Source: Massariosphaeria phaeospora
Taxonomy: Eukaryota; Ascomycota; Dothideomycetes; Pleosporales
Length of the DNA: 64,000 nt
Assembly (NCBI GenBank): GCA_011032825.1
Contig: JAADJZ010000008.1
Coordinates: 1,302,001-1,366,000 of the forward strand
Reading direction: 5' to 3'
The notes below the pieces were generated by a model. The model was not told the origin of the DNA, did no database searches, and saw only the letters and a list, made by a program, of their open reading frames with translations. A program made the position numbers and the translations under genes. Positions 33,751 through 44,599 of the stretch are shown piece after piece. The first letter of the stretch is position 1; the number at the start of each line of letters is the position of its first letter.

Positions 33751-35577
33751 CTAACCAACCACCCCTTTGTTCGCTGGCATAGTAACCTTTCCACCAGTAA
33801 CAGCTTCGATGTCTTTGACTACCACATCCATTGGCATCATGTACGACAGTAGGAAGTAATCGTTGCTAGCGAACGCGAGTCCAGCAATGTATGCCTCTTT
33901 GGAGTCGGACGCGGATGCCTCCAGCTTTTGATCCGTGGACCCGCCGCTCTCGGCCATCCAGGGGGGCGTCCACTCATTGATACCAGGGTCCCCAGGTGCT
34001 CGGTCGTCCTTGAACGTCATGTTCGTGTCTCCTTGGGGTAGTCGATAATCGGTAGGATCTAGCAGTATCAGACTCCCAGAGTCACCGGGCTGAATGAACT
34101 CGACAGCTCGTTTGCGGTAGTCAGGAACCATGGTATGGCATCGCATAGGCTTAGACCACATCCGTTTTAATTCTACTGCAAAGATAGTGGGGCCATCTTC
34201 TGGCTCAGGAATCCTTTGTCGGAAAATCGCCTCTGTGGCAGATATGTACCCCCCTGTGAAGCCTGAGGTCCTTCCGCGTTTAAACACGCGATAGCCTCGA
34301 TTGTGGTGAATGCCGCAGTAGTTTGAGACCGTAAACTTTGTCTTTAGAGGACCTTTGACCATATTGCGAATTGATTTGCCCGGATCAAGTTGGACTAAGG
34401 CCCAGTCCAGCGCCCAATCGGCTGAGCCAATCTCCGTAGACATTGTGTGCGCAGTAGCTGGATTGTTCGAAGCAGCAAATACGGTCCCTAGTTTCCGGTT
34501 GAACTGGATGAGGTGTTCTTTCTCCTCTTTCGCAGCGGCGAGAGCTCTATCGACATAGCGCTCACGAGGGCCAAGGTACTCGGATACATCCAGTTCGTCT
34601 TCTTCAATAGCATCCTCTACGTTTTCAAGACGTACTGCGTGGTCAGATGTAGACGGGGTCTGTACAACTATGCCTGATTGACATTTCGGTGACGCAGGAG
34701 CTGCCTCATCTTCCATCGAGTCATTCAATAGAACATGTCGATTTGTGAGTCCAAGATCGATGACTTTACTCTCTTTTTCCAACTGTATCCTACCCCCTAG
34801 GGTCCCAGAGCGGTCGGATGCAGATGATCCACATGATGAACCCATAGGGGTTGGGTATTTGTAAGCGGAGGAGAGCAAGGCGATATCTGGTGCCGTACTC
34901 CTCAGGCCGAATTGATCTAGGTAGGTAATTTCGACGCTAATCTCGCCAAACCCAATTGACTGTAGGAAGGCAAGGATACTGTTATCCCACCAGTAGGATT
35001 GGTCAGCATCTTGAGCACCGAAGAGAATTGTTGGCCGAACTCGTGGAGATTTACCCCTGAATGGGAAATTGGCACTATCTTCACGGCCTTCTATGTCCTC
35101 TAAATAAACTAGGGCAATAGAAACCCATTGACGTTGGTCTACAAGAGATACGATGCGGGACAAAAGTGTCTGGTTCCAGTTATAGGTGTCGTCCAGAAAT
35201 GGCCAGGTTGTCCGTTGGCCGAAGAGTGCATAGTCGATCAACTCAACGGCGTAGTCAAGGCCAATATGGCTAAGATAGCTGCTAATTTTCCGAACTGTAG
35301 CTGCCCATGCTTCGTTGCAGCCGCGCTGGAAACAAGCCACAATAACAATTGTGATGTATTTGTCACTAGGCCTAGTGTCAGCATGCAAGCGGTATGCAAT
35401 ATGAAGCCCATGATGGCGAATATTGTATTGTCCCAAGATTAGTTTGATAGCTGTCTGGTGGCTGCTGAAGTTTGGAAACTTTGCTGTGAGGTCGGGAATC
35501 GGCACTGTATCGACGGGCAGCACTGGGAGGATACGCGAGCCTATCCGATATGGAAGGCGAGTGTCGAGTGTAGCCAT
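33751..35577 (-). CDS. Intracellular trypsin-like serine protease domain protein
   Basis: A 608-residue intronless protein counted from the ATG at 35577; the frame is open to 35850, so an extra 91 N-terminal residues are possible. The first 240 residues are an unrecognised alpha/beta region (YITIVIVACFQRGCNEAW; RPTILFGAQDADQSYWWDN). From MGSSCGSS on, a chymotrypsin-fold protease domain can be read: His281 in LTNRHVLL, Asp391 in ALDWALVQLD and Ser500 in IQPGDSGSLILL, the right order and motifs for a His-Asp-Ser triad. An insertion of about 70 residues lies after the His strand. There is no signal peptide, so it should act inside the cell. Similar domains occur in fungi near or within NLR-like proteins, and an NLR relic lies 3.5 kb away. 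The substrate is unknown. Confidence 0.75.
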   Translation of the reverse strand: MATLDTRLPYRIGSRILPVLPVDTVPIPDLTAKFPNFSSHQTAIKLILGQYNIRHHGLHIAYRLHADTRPSDKYITIVIVACFQRGCNEAWAATVRKISSYLSHIGLDYAVELIDYALFGQRTTWPFLDDTYNWNQTLLSRIVSLVDQRQWVSIALVYLEDIEGREDSANFPFRGKSPRVRPTILFGAQDADQSYWWDNSILAFLQSIGFGEISVEITYLDQFGLRSTAPDIALLSSAYKYPTPMGSSCGSSASDRSGTLGGRIQLEKESKVIDLGLTNRHVLLNDSMEDEAAPASPKCQSGIVVQTPSTSDHAVRLENVEDAIEEDELDVSEYLGPRERYVDRALAAAKEEKEHLIQFNRKLGTVFAASNNPATAHTMSTEIGSADWALDWALVQLDPGKSIRNMVKGPLKTKFTVSNYCGIHHNRGYRVFKRGRTSGFTGGYISATEAIFRQRIPEPEDGPTIFAVELKRMWSKPMRCHTMVPDYRKRAVEFIQPGDSGSLILLDPTDYRLPQGDTNMTFKDDRAPGDPGINEWTPPWMAESGGSTDQKLEASASDSKEAYIAGLAFASNDYFLLSYMMPMDVVVKDIEAVTGGKVTMPANKGVVG

Positions 35578-36660
35578 TGGGGAATCTTGAGTAGCTGTAG
35601 TAGTGCGAGTGGATAGCGTTTCAGCTCGGGATTTGCGGTAAGTGTTGTAGATCGAGTAGAAAATGTTGTGGATCAGGTGGTTCGAGTGGAGAGTGTTGTG
35701 GGTCTGGTTGTTTCTGAACATTTCGAATGGGAATTTATACTCGCACGAGTTCAAAGCCAGATCTTGCATAGTTAAGATACAACGGTGGTCGTTGTACACG
35801 GTCTTTGTACATGGAGAGGTCATATGGTTATGTCGACGGGTTATATACATTAGCTGAGGCTAGAAGAGGCTAGAATACTACCTAGGTTTGTCTTGTAGCT
35901 GCATTGTAGAGTTGTAAACAGCCTGAGACTAATCGAGCCTCAAGCTTAGACACAGGCAAACTAGCTAACAGAACAACAGAAGACGCAGCGGCGAGCAAGC
36001 AAAATGTCGGCCTACGAGCTCTACCTAGGTAAGACATTACCTAGTATACGAGATGCAATAGGGACTTGCAAAGATGAAGGTCCACTGTCTGCTGGCTACT
36101 GAAACCGTCTATGTTGTCCAGAGGATGGTTTAGAGTTGGTTTTTAGTAGCAGGTATTGTGTTAGGGGATGTTGTAGGAGCGTCATTCGAAGCTCATCGAT
36201 GTTAGTGCTTTCTAAAATACCTTGAAGGTGGACTGTGCGCTGTAGAGTCTCGCAGTAGGTCTGCGGGCGCCTCTGCGGGTGTCTCTGCTCTCTGAAGTTT
36301 TCATGTTCGCCAGGTAAGCCTTGGCAGTACCGTATGAGACATAGGCACAGGCCTATTTTTAGACTATGCTTAGTAGAGCTAGACTGCTTTGTTGACCTAC
36401 CTTTACGCCTGCAGTAGCATAGCGCAGCATCAACGTTATAATAAAAAAATCTGTGCTAACAGTAATTAAGATCTTGGACGTGTGGCTATTGGTAGCTATG
36501 CAGATCTGCATGCAGCCCTGTAGCGCCGTGTCTGCAGAGGTTGCAAGTGTTTTGTGGGCGCTTAGGCCAGCCTCATGCCCGAAATGTGACCCACACACCC
36601 ACCTGCAGCTACAGCCTCACACTTTTCTTCTACTGCTGCTGCTTCGCCCTCATCCCTCCA
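35578..36660. other. Intergenic region
   Basis: 1.1 kb between the divergent protease gene (or its N-terminal extension up to 35850) and the aminotransferase gene. AT-richer than its neighbours; no other gene or RNA is visible. Confidence 0.5.
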
Positions 36661-38246
36661 ATGGCTTTGCGACTTTCCTCTAGGCACGTTTGCAGTGCAT
36701 TGCGTGCACCGCGTATTAGTTGCCTTTCCGTCCGCCATGCTTCGGCTGCCTCTGCTGCGCCAAAACACTCCAGTCTTCCCCAGAATGTGAAGGACTCAAT
36801 AGCAGTACGTACACTCCGAACACGTGTAGATGAGATTCATTGCTGATGTGACCAGCGTGAAAGTTCATTGGCAACGCCGGATCCGCCCGAGTCGTCCAAA
36901 ACCGCCGGCCTGGTGAATCAGCAACTGCCATACATGGTGCCGACCTATGTGCGCCCCCCGCCGATGTTCGAGAGGGGCGACGGCTGCTACATGTGGGACC
37001 TGGAGAACCGGAAATATCTGGACTTCACAGCAGGCATTGCTGTCAATGCACTGGGCCACTGCGATGAGGGCGTGGCTCAGGTGATGGCCGAGCAGGTGTG
37101 TCCTCAACACACCCCGAGCCTGCGGGACAGAAGGTAGTGGAAGCACAACGATGCTAACAGGAGCCGTCGTAGGCGCGGCAATTGATGCACACGTCAAACC
37201 TCTACCACAACCCGCACACGGGCCTCCTCTCGAAGCAGCTCGTGCAACTCACCCACGCCACCGGCGGCTTTTCGACCGCAACCCGTTCCTTCATATGCAA
37301 TAGTGGTTCCGAGGCCAACGAGGCTGCTATCAAGTTCGCGCGCAAGGTCGGCAAATCCACGTCCCGTGGTAAGCCAAAGTACGAGTTCGTCTCGTTTAAG
37401 AACTCATTCCACGGCCGGACAATGGGCAGTTTGAGCGCTACGCCGAACCCAAAGTACCAGACGCCCTTTGCGCCTATGGTGCCCGGCTTCAAGTACGGTA
37501 CATTCAACCATGTGGATGCTATACACAATCTAGTGACGGAGCGGACCTGCGGCGTGATTGTTGAACCGATCCAAGGCGAAGGCGGTGTGAACGTCGCGAC
37601 ACCAGAGTTCCTCCTCGCACTTCGCCAACGCTGCACCGAGGTCGGCGCCGTCCTAATCTTCGACGAAATACAATGCGGACTGGGCAGGACGGGCACCTTC
37701 TGGGCGCATGCCGCATACCCAAAAGACTGCCATCCCGACATCGTGACCACAGCCAAGGCTCTCGGAAACGGCTTCCCTATCGGCGCGACCATAGTCAATG
37801 ACTTTGTCTGCGACCACATCCAGACGGGCGACCACGGAACGACATTCGGTGGCAATCCGCTCGGCTCCCGCGTCGCGTCCTACATCCTTTCGCGCCTCTC
37901 CTCGCCCGAGATCCTCGACTCCATTCCCTCCAAGGAGCGAGCCTTCCGCCACCACTTCTCTGCGCTACAAGCCCGCTTCCCTGGCCACGTTACAGAAGTC
38001 CGTGGCAAGGGGTTGATTCTGGGATTGCAGCTAGATGACCCTCCGTCGTCCATAATCACTGCGGCTCGGGAGCGCGGGCTGCTGGTCATCTCGTGCGGCA
38101 CCAACACGTTGAGGTTTGTGCCGCCGCTTGTCATCACTGAGGCAGAGATAGCTGAGGGCATGGCGATACTGGGGGACGCCATGGAAAGCGTTTGGGGAAG
38201 GGAAGAGGACGTCCAGGGAACGGCAGGCCAGCAGGAGATGCAGTAG
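36661..38246 (+). CDS. ARG8: Acetylornithine aminotransferase, mitochondrial
   Basis: Three exons, 36661-36804, 36856-37095 and 37173-38246 (introns 51 and 77 bp, in frame), about 485 residues. It converts N-acetylglutamate semialdehyde and glutamate to N-acetylornithine and 2-oxoglutarate in arginine synthesis, using PLP. The Arg/Ser-rich N-terminus (MALRLSSRHVCSALRAPRIS) is a plausible mitochondrial presequence. Class III aminotransferase motifs are all present: FTAGIAVNALGH, NSGSEANEAAIKFAR, SFHGRTMGSLSAT, LIFDEIQCGLGRTG and the PLP-lysine segment TAKALGNGFPIGA, then TTFGGNPL. The third exon opens with ARQLMHTSNLYHNP. Length is as expected for the family. The start ATG lies in a C/T-rich leader. 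Confidence 0.95.
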
Positions 38247-39354
38247 GGCCCTCCTCTGATTTCCGCCTATCGTGGAATTGGGAATGTACAGGAAAAGGGC
38301 CATTGTCCTGAACCGGGCATTATGAAAGTTTACCAGCGTGGCGTACTGGAGTTTGCCTACCTAGGTATGTGAGGCTCTCCACGAACACCAAAACGACTTG
38401 AACAAAAGCACACTCTATTAACTCATCAAGCTTTATATTGATACCCATCGAACACTCCCTACGCGTTCATCTATCTATTAATCCTCACTTCACTACCGTA
38501 TCAACTGGTGTATACCGTCTAGGATTAAAATTCACAGGCTAGGCATTGTCTACTAGCCTGCTATTGAGCGCATTCGTCCAACCCTTACTGAATGCTCCGG
38601 ACATCTCCTCCGGCAACTGGATTATTGATCGCTGCGCATGAGAAGACAGGCTGAAAAAGAGACTATACGCTATCTCCCGCAAACCGTGCAGACGGTCGAT
38701 GCTGGACGGTATTCACCAGTTTATAGATCAGGTAGGCCGACATCTAACCACTTAACCTCGCTTCCTTTTTGACAGTCTATGTATTCTCAATAGCTCTACC
38801 TCTTTATTAAGGTATGCGACCGATAGCGAACATCCGCTGTCGTTTTTCTTTTATATATGTCTTGTGCTTTGCGAAGGGTGGTTGAAGGGGGGCAAGGTAG
38901 CGGCTGCAATAACCAAGTGATTGGACGGTATCTATGCAAAATGCGCCGTGGACGAATAGGCGCACTCCTCGGAGTAGGGCGCATTTACCGATACGATCTA
39001 CCACATGAGCCTTTCAGCTGGATTACTCCGCCTCACTCGGGCGGAGAGCGGAAGATCGTAACCTTCATGATCCTCCCTCCTCGATGCACATGCGCTACTG
39101 ACTCGACGAGTACTCTAGAATTAGCTGCGCAGTGCCGTAGTCTACTTACAACAGAGTACCGCGCGTTCATATCTACCTTACCACTCAGTCGCCTCGACGA
39201 ACACCTTTGTCTCCGCATCTCTCGACTCTAGGCGTCGTTCATTCTGCCATACATCTCCTACAGCTTCCATCCAGCGCCCCAAATATCATACTCCGAGAGC
39301 ATCTAGTCGACTACCGCCCCAAAAACAGACCCACGCCACGCCACTGCAGCGTGC
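38247..39354. other. Intergenic region
   Basis: 1.1 kb between the aminotransferase and the NLR pseudogene. No gene is supported. It includes one copy (about 39003-39030) of a short direct repeat that recurs beyond the other end of the NLR pseudogene. Confidence 0.5.
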
Positions 39355-42300
39355 ATGGCAAACGTAGCGCGGATCGACTTCACAAAGCTCGATGCTGAAG
39401 AGCGGAACGATGCCGATTTTCGCTTGAACATAGTATTCGTCCATGGCCTTCGGGGACATCCTCGAGAGACCTGGGAGGCGTCGGCGAGCATAAACAACGG
39501 CAGTGGCGATACGACGAAAAGGAATTCACGTTTGAAGACACTTTTTAAAGGACGAAAGACAGAGCAAGCGAAAGCTCCGTCCTCCAGCCCTGCATCGTCG
39601 TCGCGGCAACCATCAAAAGTGTTTTGGCCGGAAGAATACCTCGCGTCGGATATCCCTGAAGCCCAAGTGTGGACGTACGGATACAATGCAGACGTTATTG
39701 GAGGGGGTTTCCAGGCGAACAACCAGAACAGTATTTCCCAGCATGGTCAAGACCTATCAGCCAGGCTGGAGAGAGAAGTTGGAAATAAAGTGAGTTGCCT
39801 TGGTGTCAATCTATGTTGTTGAGAGTTGCTCTCTAATAGCGTTATAGAAACCTATTGCGTTCGTGGTACATAGTCTAGGTGGTATCATTCTGAAAGACGT
39901 ATGTCTTTGTAGTTGGTGCTACAATAAAACCTGCTCACATACTGTTACAGGCTATTCGTCGATCGGAGACGATCCGTGAGCAGACAAAGCTTATCATCTT
40001 CCCTGGGACGCCGCATCGAGGGAGCCGGTATGCAGGCTGGGCTTAGATCGCTTCGAACCTTGCTGCGCTCGCCATGCAAGATTCGAACAAGAAACTTCTC
40101 AATTCACTAGAAGTAAACAGCGAAGTTTTGGACAACATTCACGAAGAATTCAAGGTGATTGTGTCTAAAGGGACGATGAAGATTTATTCCTTTCAGGAGG
40201 CACTGGGTATTGCTGGCATGAAGGGACTGCATGACAAGGTGTGTTTATTATTCTATGCTGTGGACGCAGACAAGTCGAAAACAACACTGATAGCGCTAGG
40301 TCGTGGAGGACCTTTCCTCGAAACTCGACCTCACGCGTGAGCAAGAGACGGTCGAAAGTATTGACGCGAATCATATGCAGATGGCTAGGTACAGCAGTAA
40401 AGACGACCCAGGCTATCGTGCCATCTCTGGCATATTGAAAAGATTTGTTAAGCAGGAGCTAGGTATGTAGGACTATATACTGTCGAGTATAGCAATGCAA
40501 GACGCTTACGAGATATTCCGTGACTAGCAAACCATGCTCTGTTCACGGTCCCTTTTGCAAAGGGCGAGGAAAACTACCGCTTTATTGGTCGGGAAGACAT
40601 AATCGCAAAGATAGACGACCAATCAGTAGCCTCCCAGACACATACCCGTGTAGCTCTTGTCGGGCTAGGAGGTGTAGGGTCAGTACTTTGATATAGTCTT
40701 TTTCCAGACAGTAGTACTAATGGGGATTAGAAAGTCGCAAATAGCAATTGAGTATGCGTACAGAAGACGAGCAGCGGCACTGCACACCTTTGTAGTCTGG
40801 ATACACGCAAGCAACCGCATCACATTTCAGAATGGATATAGAGACCTCGCCGACAAGCTCCATCTGCCCGGACGTGAAGACTCAAAGACAGACGTCTTGC
40901 AGTTAGTCTACGACTGGCTCTCAGACAGTAGGCACGGGCAATGGCTTATGATACTTGACAATGTCGACGAGGATGGCGTTTTCCGTGGCGGCAACCAAGT
41001 TAGCACTAGCCCAGCGCTGACGTTCGATGCGGCGCACTACGGCAAGTCGCTCGAGAGCTTCCTGCCTTACACCGCGAATGGAACAATCCTGATCACGTCA
41101 AGGAATAACGCCGCAGCGTCCAATGTCATTGCAGGACATGGTAGCATTGTGCATGTAGGGCCGATGGAAGAAGAGGACGCGCTGAAGCTGCTGCGGACAA
41201 ACGTATTGGTTGATGAGTCCAACTTGACGGACGCCAAAGCGCTCGCGCACGCGCTAGAACGAATACCCCTGGCTATTACACATGCTGCAGCGTACATCAA
41301 GAAGAGAATGCCAACCGTGTCCACGTACCTTGAGCTGTTCCGCAAGAGCGAGACATATTAGGTACATATCCTTAGCTGGAAAACATGGCACGATAACCGG
41401 CGGCCCTATAGCACTAAGGATACAGTAATTACGACGTGGCAGATCTCGTTCAATTACATCCAGGAGACAGAGCCGTCGGCTGCTGATCTGCTTGCGCTCA
41501 TCAGCAGGTTCGACAAGCAAGGGATCCTGAGATCGCTGCTACAGGCTGATACCAGCAAGTTGGCCTTCGAAGACGCTCTAGAACCGTTGCTGGATTTCTC
41601 CCTGGTGAGGACCGAAATCAAAGAGCAGGCCTAGGGGATGCACCGACTAGTCCAACTGTCGATGAGGAAGTGGCTCGAAGAGAAGAAGGAGCTAGATAAG
41701 TGGGTGGAGGAGTCGGCGTGGGTCTTGAGTGAGGCGTTTCCTAGCGGAGAGTACGAGACTTGGGAAAAATGCAAAGTACTCCTTCCCCACTTTAAAGAGA
41801 TTGTTAATCATAAGACGGAAGATGAAGAGGCTTTAGTAAATCAAGCAAAAAGCGCTCGTAAAGCAGGGTGGTATCTATACCGAATGGAGATTCCAAGGCG
41901 GCAGAGGAATTTCTCTAGATGTCAAGAGCTATCAATGAGAGTGTCCTTGGGCGTGACCACCCTGAAACACTCACTAGCGTCAACCACCTTGGGGCAGTGT
42001 TGTATGACCAGGGAAAGTACGAAGAGGCGGAATTGATGCATCGACGAGCTCTAGAAGTTCGATCAAGAGAGGAAGTACTTGGGCCTACGCATCCTGACAC
42101 GCTTCACAGCGTCAATAACCTTGGGATAGTGTTGATGGATCAGGGTAAGTACAAAGAGGCGGAAGCAATGCATCGACGAGTACTAAAAGCAACAGAGGAG
42201 GTGCTTGGACCTACGCACCCTAACACGCTTAGTAGCGTTAACAACCTTGGGGTAGTGTTTCAGAAGCAGGGCAAGTACAAAGAGGCGGAATCAATGCATC

Positions 42301-42557
42301 GACGAGCAATAGAATCACGTGAGAAGGTACTTGGGCCAGAGAACCCTGACACGCTTACTAGCGTAAGTAATCTCGCGTGTCTCTTTTATCATCAGCAGCT
42401 CTACTCTGTTGCACTTGAACTGTATCAACAAGCATATGTCGGGAGATTAAAGGTCCTTGGTGCACAGCATCCTGATACACAGCAATGCCTCAAAGGCTAC
42501 GAGCTTGCGAGGAAGCGATTACAAGAGCTAGAGCTGCAAAAACTATCGATTGAATAG
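39355..42557 (+). pseudogene. Decayed NLR: SesB-like hydrolase, NB-ARC, TPR
   Basis: The layout is that of a fungal NLR (STAND) receptor linked to non-self recognition and cell death. The N-terminal alpha/beta-hydrolase of SesB type shows NIVFVHGLRGHPRETWE and the nucleophile motif VVHSLGGIILKD. The NB-ARC ATPase has P-loop VALVGLGGVGKSQIAIEYAY (split by an intron) and WLMILDNVDE. About four 42-residue TPRs follow (LTSVNHLGAVLYDQGKYEEA and relatives). It looks broken: in-frame TAG near 40046 inside the hydrolase (W-A-stop-I-A-S-N-L, where relatives would have Gln or Glu), TAG near 41359, TAG near 41633, a likely 1-base deletion near 41885 and another TAG just before 41919. Introns elsewhere still look normal. 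Five independent lesions make a sequencing artefact unlikely. Confidence 0.85.
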
Positions 42558-42906
42558 CAATACAAGTTCTTCTAATAAGCTTTAGGTCTTGCTATTTCCT
42601 CATGCTCAACGTACCGAGCATACTACTATGCTATTATCAGGCGGAAGTTATAGCAGACTTTATTCATCCCTTTTTGGAGAATAATCGAACAAGGTCACCT
42701 ATCTGCAGGTGACGCTATCACTGAATCGGAACAGTACAGAAGATAAAAACTCCATGATGTAGTAAACATGAGCCTTTCACCTGAAATTACTCTGCGTGGA
42801 GAGTAAAGCGCGCAACATAGTCGCAACGACGTAGAAAGAATATTAGTTGTTTCGCACTTTGGCACTCCACGCCGTTGCCAGCAACACTACAAGTATACGA
42901 GCTGTA
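42558..42906. other. Intergenic region
   Basis: 350 bp after the NLR pseudogene. It holds the second copy (about 42766-42795) of a short direct repeat also found before the pseudogene (39003-39030). No gene. Confidence 0.5.
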
Positions 42907-43310
42907 TCAATCTTCATTTGCTTCCTCTTCCACCTTCAACCGCTCCTTATACTCACACCTCCCCCTCGGCTTCCCATTCCCCTTACAGACTTCACACTCC
43001 TTGCCATGCACAATGAGCAAATAATGCAAGGCAAACTTGATCTCGTCCGGGATCCTCTTATCCAGATGCGCCTGCGCCTTCTCCCTGCTCGTTTTCTCCG
43101 GTATCCATCCCCAGAGCCCACTGATGCGATAGATATGCGTATCCACTGCAAAACTTTGCCCCTGCAAATAGATGCGCAAGATGCAAAAGGCGGATTTGGG
43201 GCATATGCCTTGGTAGCTTGTTGACTTTCTTACTGCATTGTCGAAGAGGTGGTTTGAGTTTCTTTCACGGTGTCTAAATGGTGGGATTTGCTAGATACGA
43301 TGAAGAACTA
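42907..43310 (-). pseudogene. HhH-GPD DNA glycosylase, 3' fragment
   Basis: Reading the minus strand from about 43310 gives LFDNAVRKSTSYQGICPKSA, then the helix-hairpin-helix/active-site region of an endonuclease III-type base-excision glycosylase: FCILRIYLQGQSFAVDTHIY, RISGLWGWIPEKTSREKAQA and HLDKRIPDEIKFALHYLLIV, with a Cys pair (CEVCKGNG) and a charged tail. The catalytic Asp of the family is expected in the AVDTH segment. Only the last about 120 residues exist; an in-frame stop and no homologous sequence lie upstream, and the usual VGPKTA hairpin reads ICPKSA. It appears to be a truncated relic left beside the NLR pseudogene. Confidence 0.7.
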
Positions 43311-43441
43311 TTGACTAAGAAAGCTTAGATATAATCTAGTACCGATTTACCAATTACCTCTCGCAAACCGTTGAGCTCCCTTGGTTTTGACCACGTCTCC
43401 CACCACACAAAAAGGAAAAATGAGAGAATTAGCTTCATCAG

Positions 43442-44294
43442 CTACTCAGCACAGGCGGCATCAAGAGCATCCTGCGCAAACCCATCTTTTCCTCCATACA
43501 ACTCACGATACTTCTCATTGACCGAAGGTACAGCCATCATCACGAAATCATGGCTGTTAAAATCCGCACTGTCCTTTTGATATTTCTCCTGCAGTTCCTT
43601 CACCTTGGCCTTGCTCATCGTGCCGCTGCCTCCATTGATCTTGTGCAATAGATATGCCGCATCGCCAGCATTCTTGGGTATATAATTCCCAAACGTGATA
43701 TCGGCTTTGACATATGCGGAAATTCTATCCAATTTAGAAGACAGCTGGATTTCTGGCGAGACCTCAATCATGGTGAGCTTGCCGGATTGATATATGACTG
43801 ATGTCGATTTGAACACATCATCTTTATTGCTCGACGCCACCATAGCAGCGCCTTGAGCATTCATCCAGTCCTCAGGAATGGCCTCGCCGGCTGCGACGGA
43901 GTCGATGTACACTGCTTGTACGCTGGCCCATAAATTTTGTACCGCCTCGGCGCTCATGTCTGGACCCGTCGAGATATCGAGGTCCTTGGTCGTAGTGCGG
44001 CCCGGCACCTTGTCAAGGAAGCAGTAGCCGCCGAAGATGAAGATGGTGGTATCCTCGACGAGCTTGTCAGCCAGGCTTTTCAGTTCTAGAGGGGAAGCAT
44101 CAGCGATTGAATCCAGACAGGATATAACCCAGTGGAGAGGTGGTTGACGTACTTGTATCCCATAATTTCTTGTCGTATACCACGTCTCGTTTGTGAACCA
44201 GCACATCGGAGCGTGTGTGCTGGATAGGGAACACTAATGAGTGGGCGAGAGTAAAGAAAGAGAGCACCGAGAGGACTATGTATGGTCCGAACAT
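43442..44294 (-). CDS. Secreted nucleotidyltransferase-like protein
   Basis: Two exons, 44153-44294 and 43442-44085 (intron 67 bp, in frame), about 261 residues. The ATG at 44294 opens a good signal peptide (FGPYIVLSVLSFFTLAHS). The mature part contains FIFGGYCFLDK followed by TTTKDLDIS, which fits the GG(x)n-DxD core of the nucleotidyltransferase fold (type IV toxin/AbiEii-like and related NTases), and then mixed alpha/beta sequence ending QDALDAACAE. The NTase reading rests on one motif and is tentative. A signal peptide on such a fold is unusual, since the fold normally acts on intracellular nucleic acids or nucleotides. Confidence 0.65.
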
Positions 44295-44599
44295 GATGAA
44301 TAGCTTCAAGGAGACAAACGAGTGTGGAAGGTGGAAGATGGGAGATGGAAGTGGAAAGAAAGGCTGCAACAAGTACCGTCTTATACCGACTCGTTCCGAT
44401 CTGACTACGTCAAACGTCTTACTTAACCCACAAACTAACACCGCCTAACAGTGAAAAAGTCCAGTCACAACATGAGGCGGACGTGCTTTGTAGCACTGTC
44501 TAACAATGCCCCCCTGCTGCTAGGGAGAGTGTTTGACATGGGCAGGACGGTATCCTCCAGAGGGCTGTAGAAAAACTGGACCCTAGTCGTGAAGGTGGC

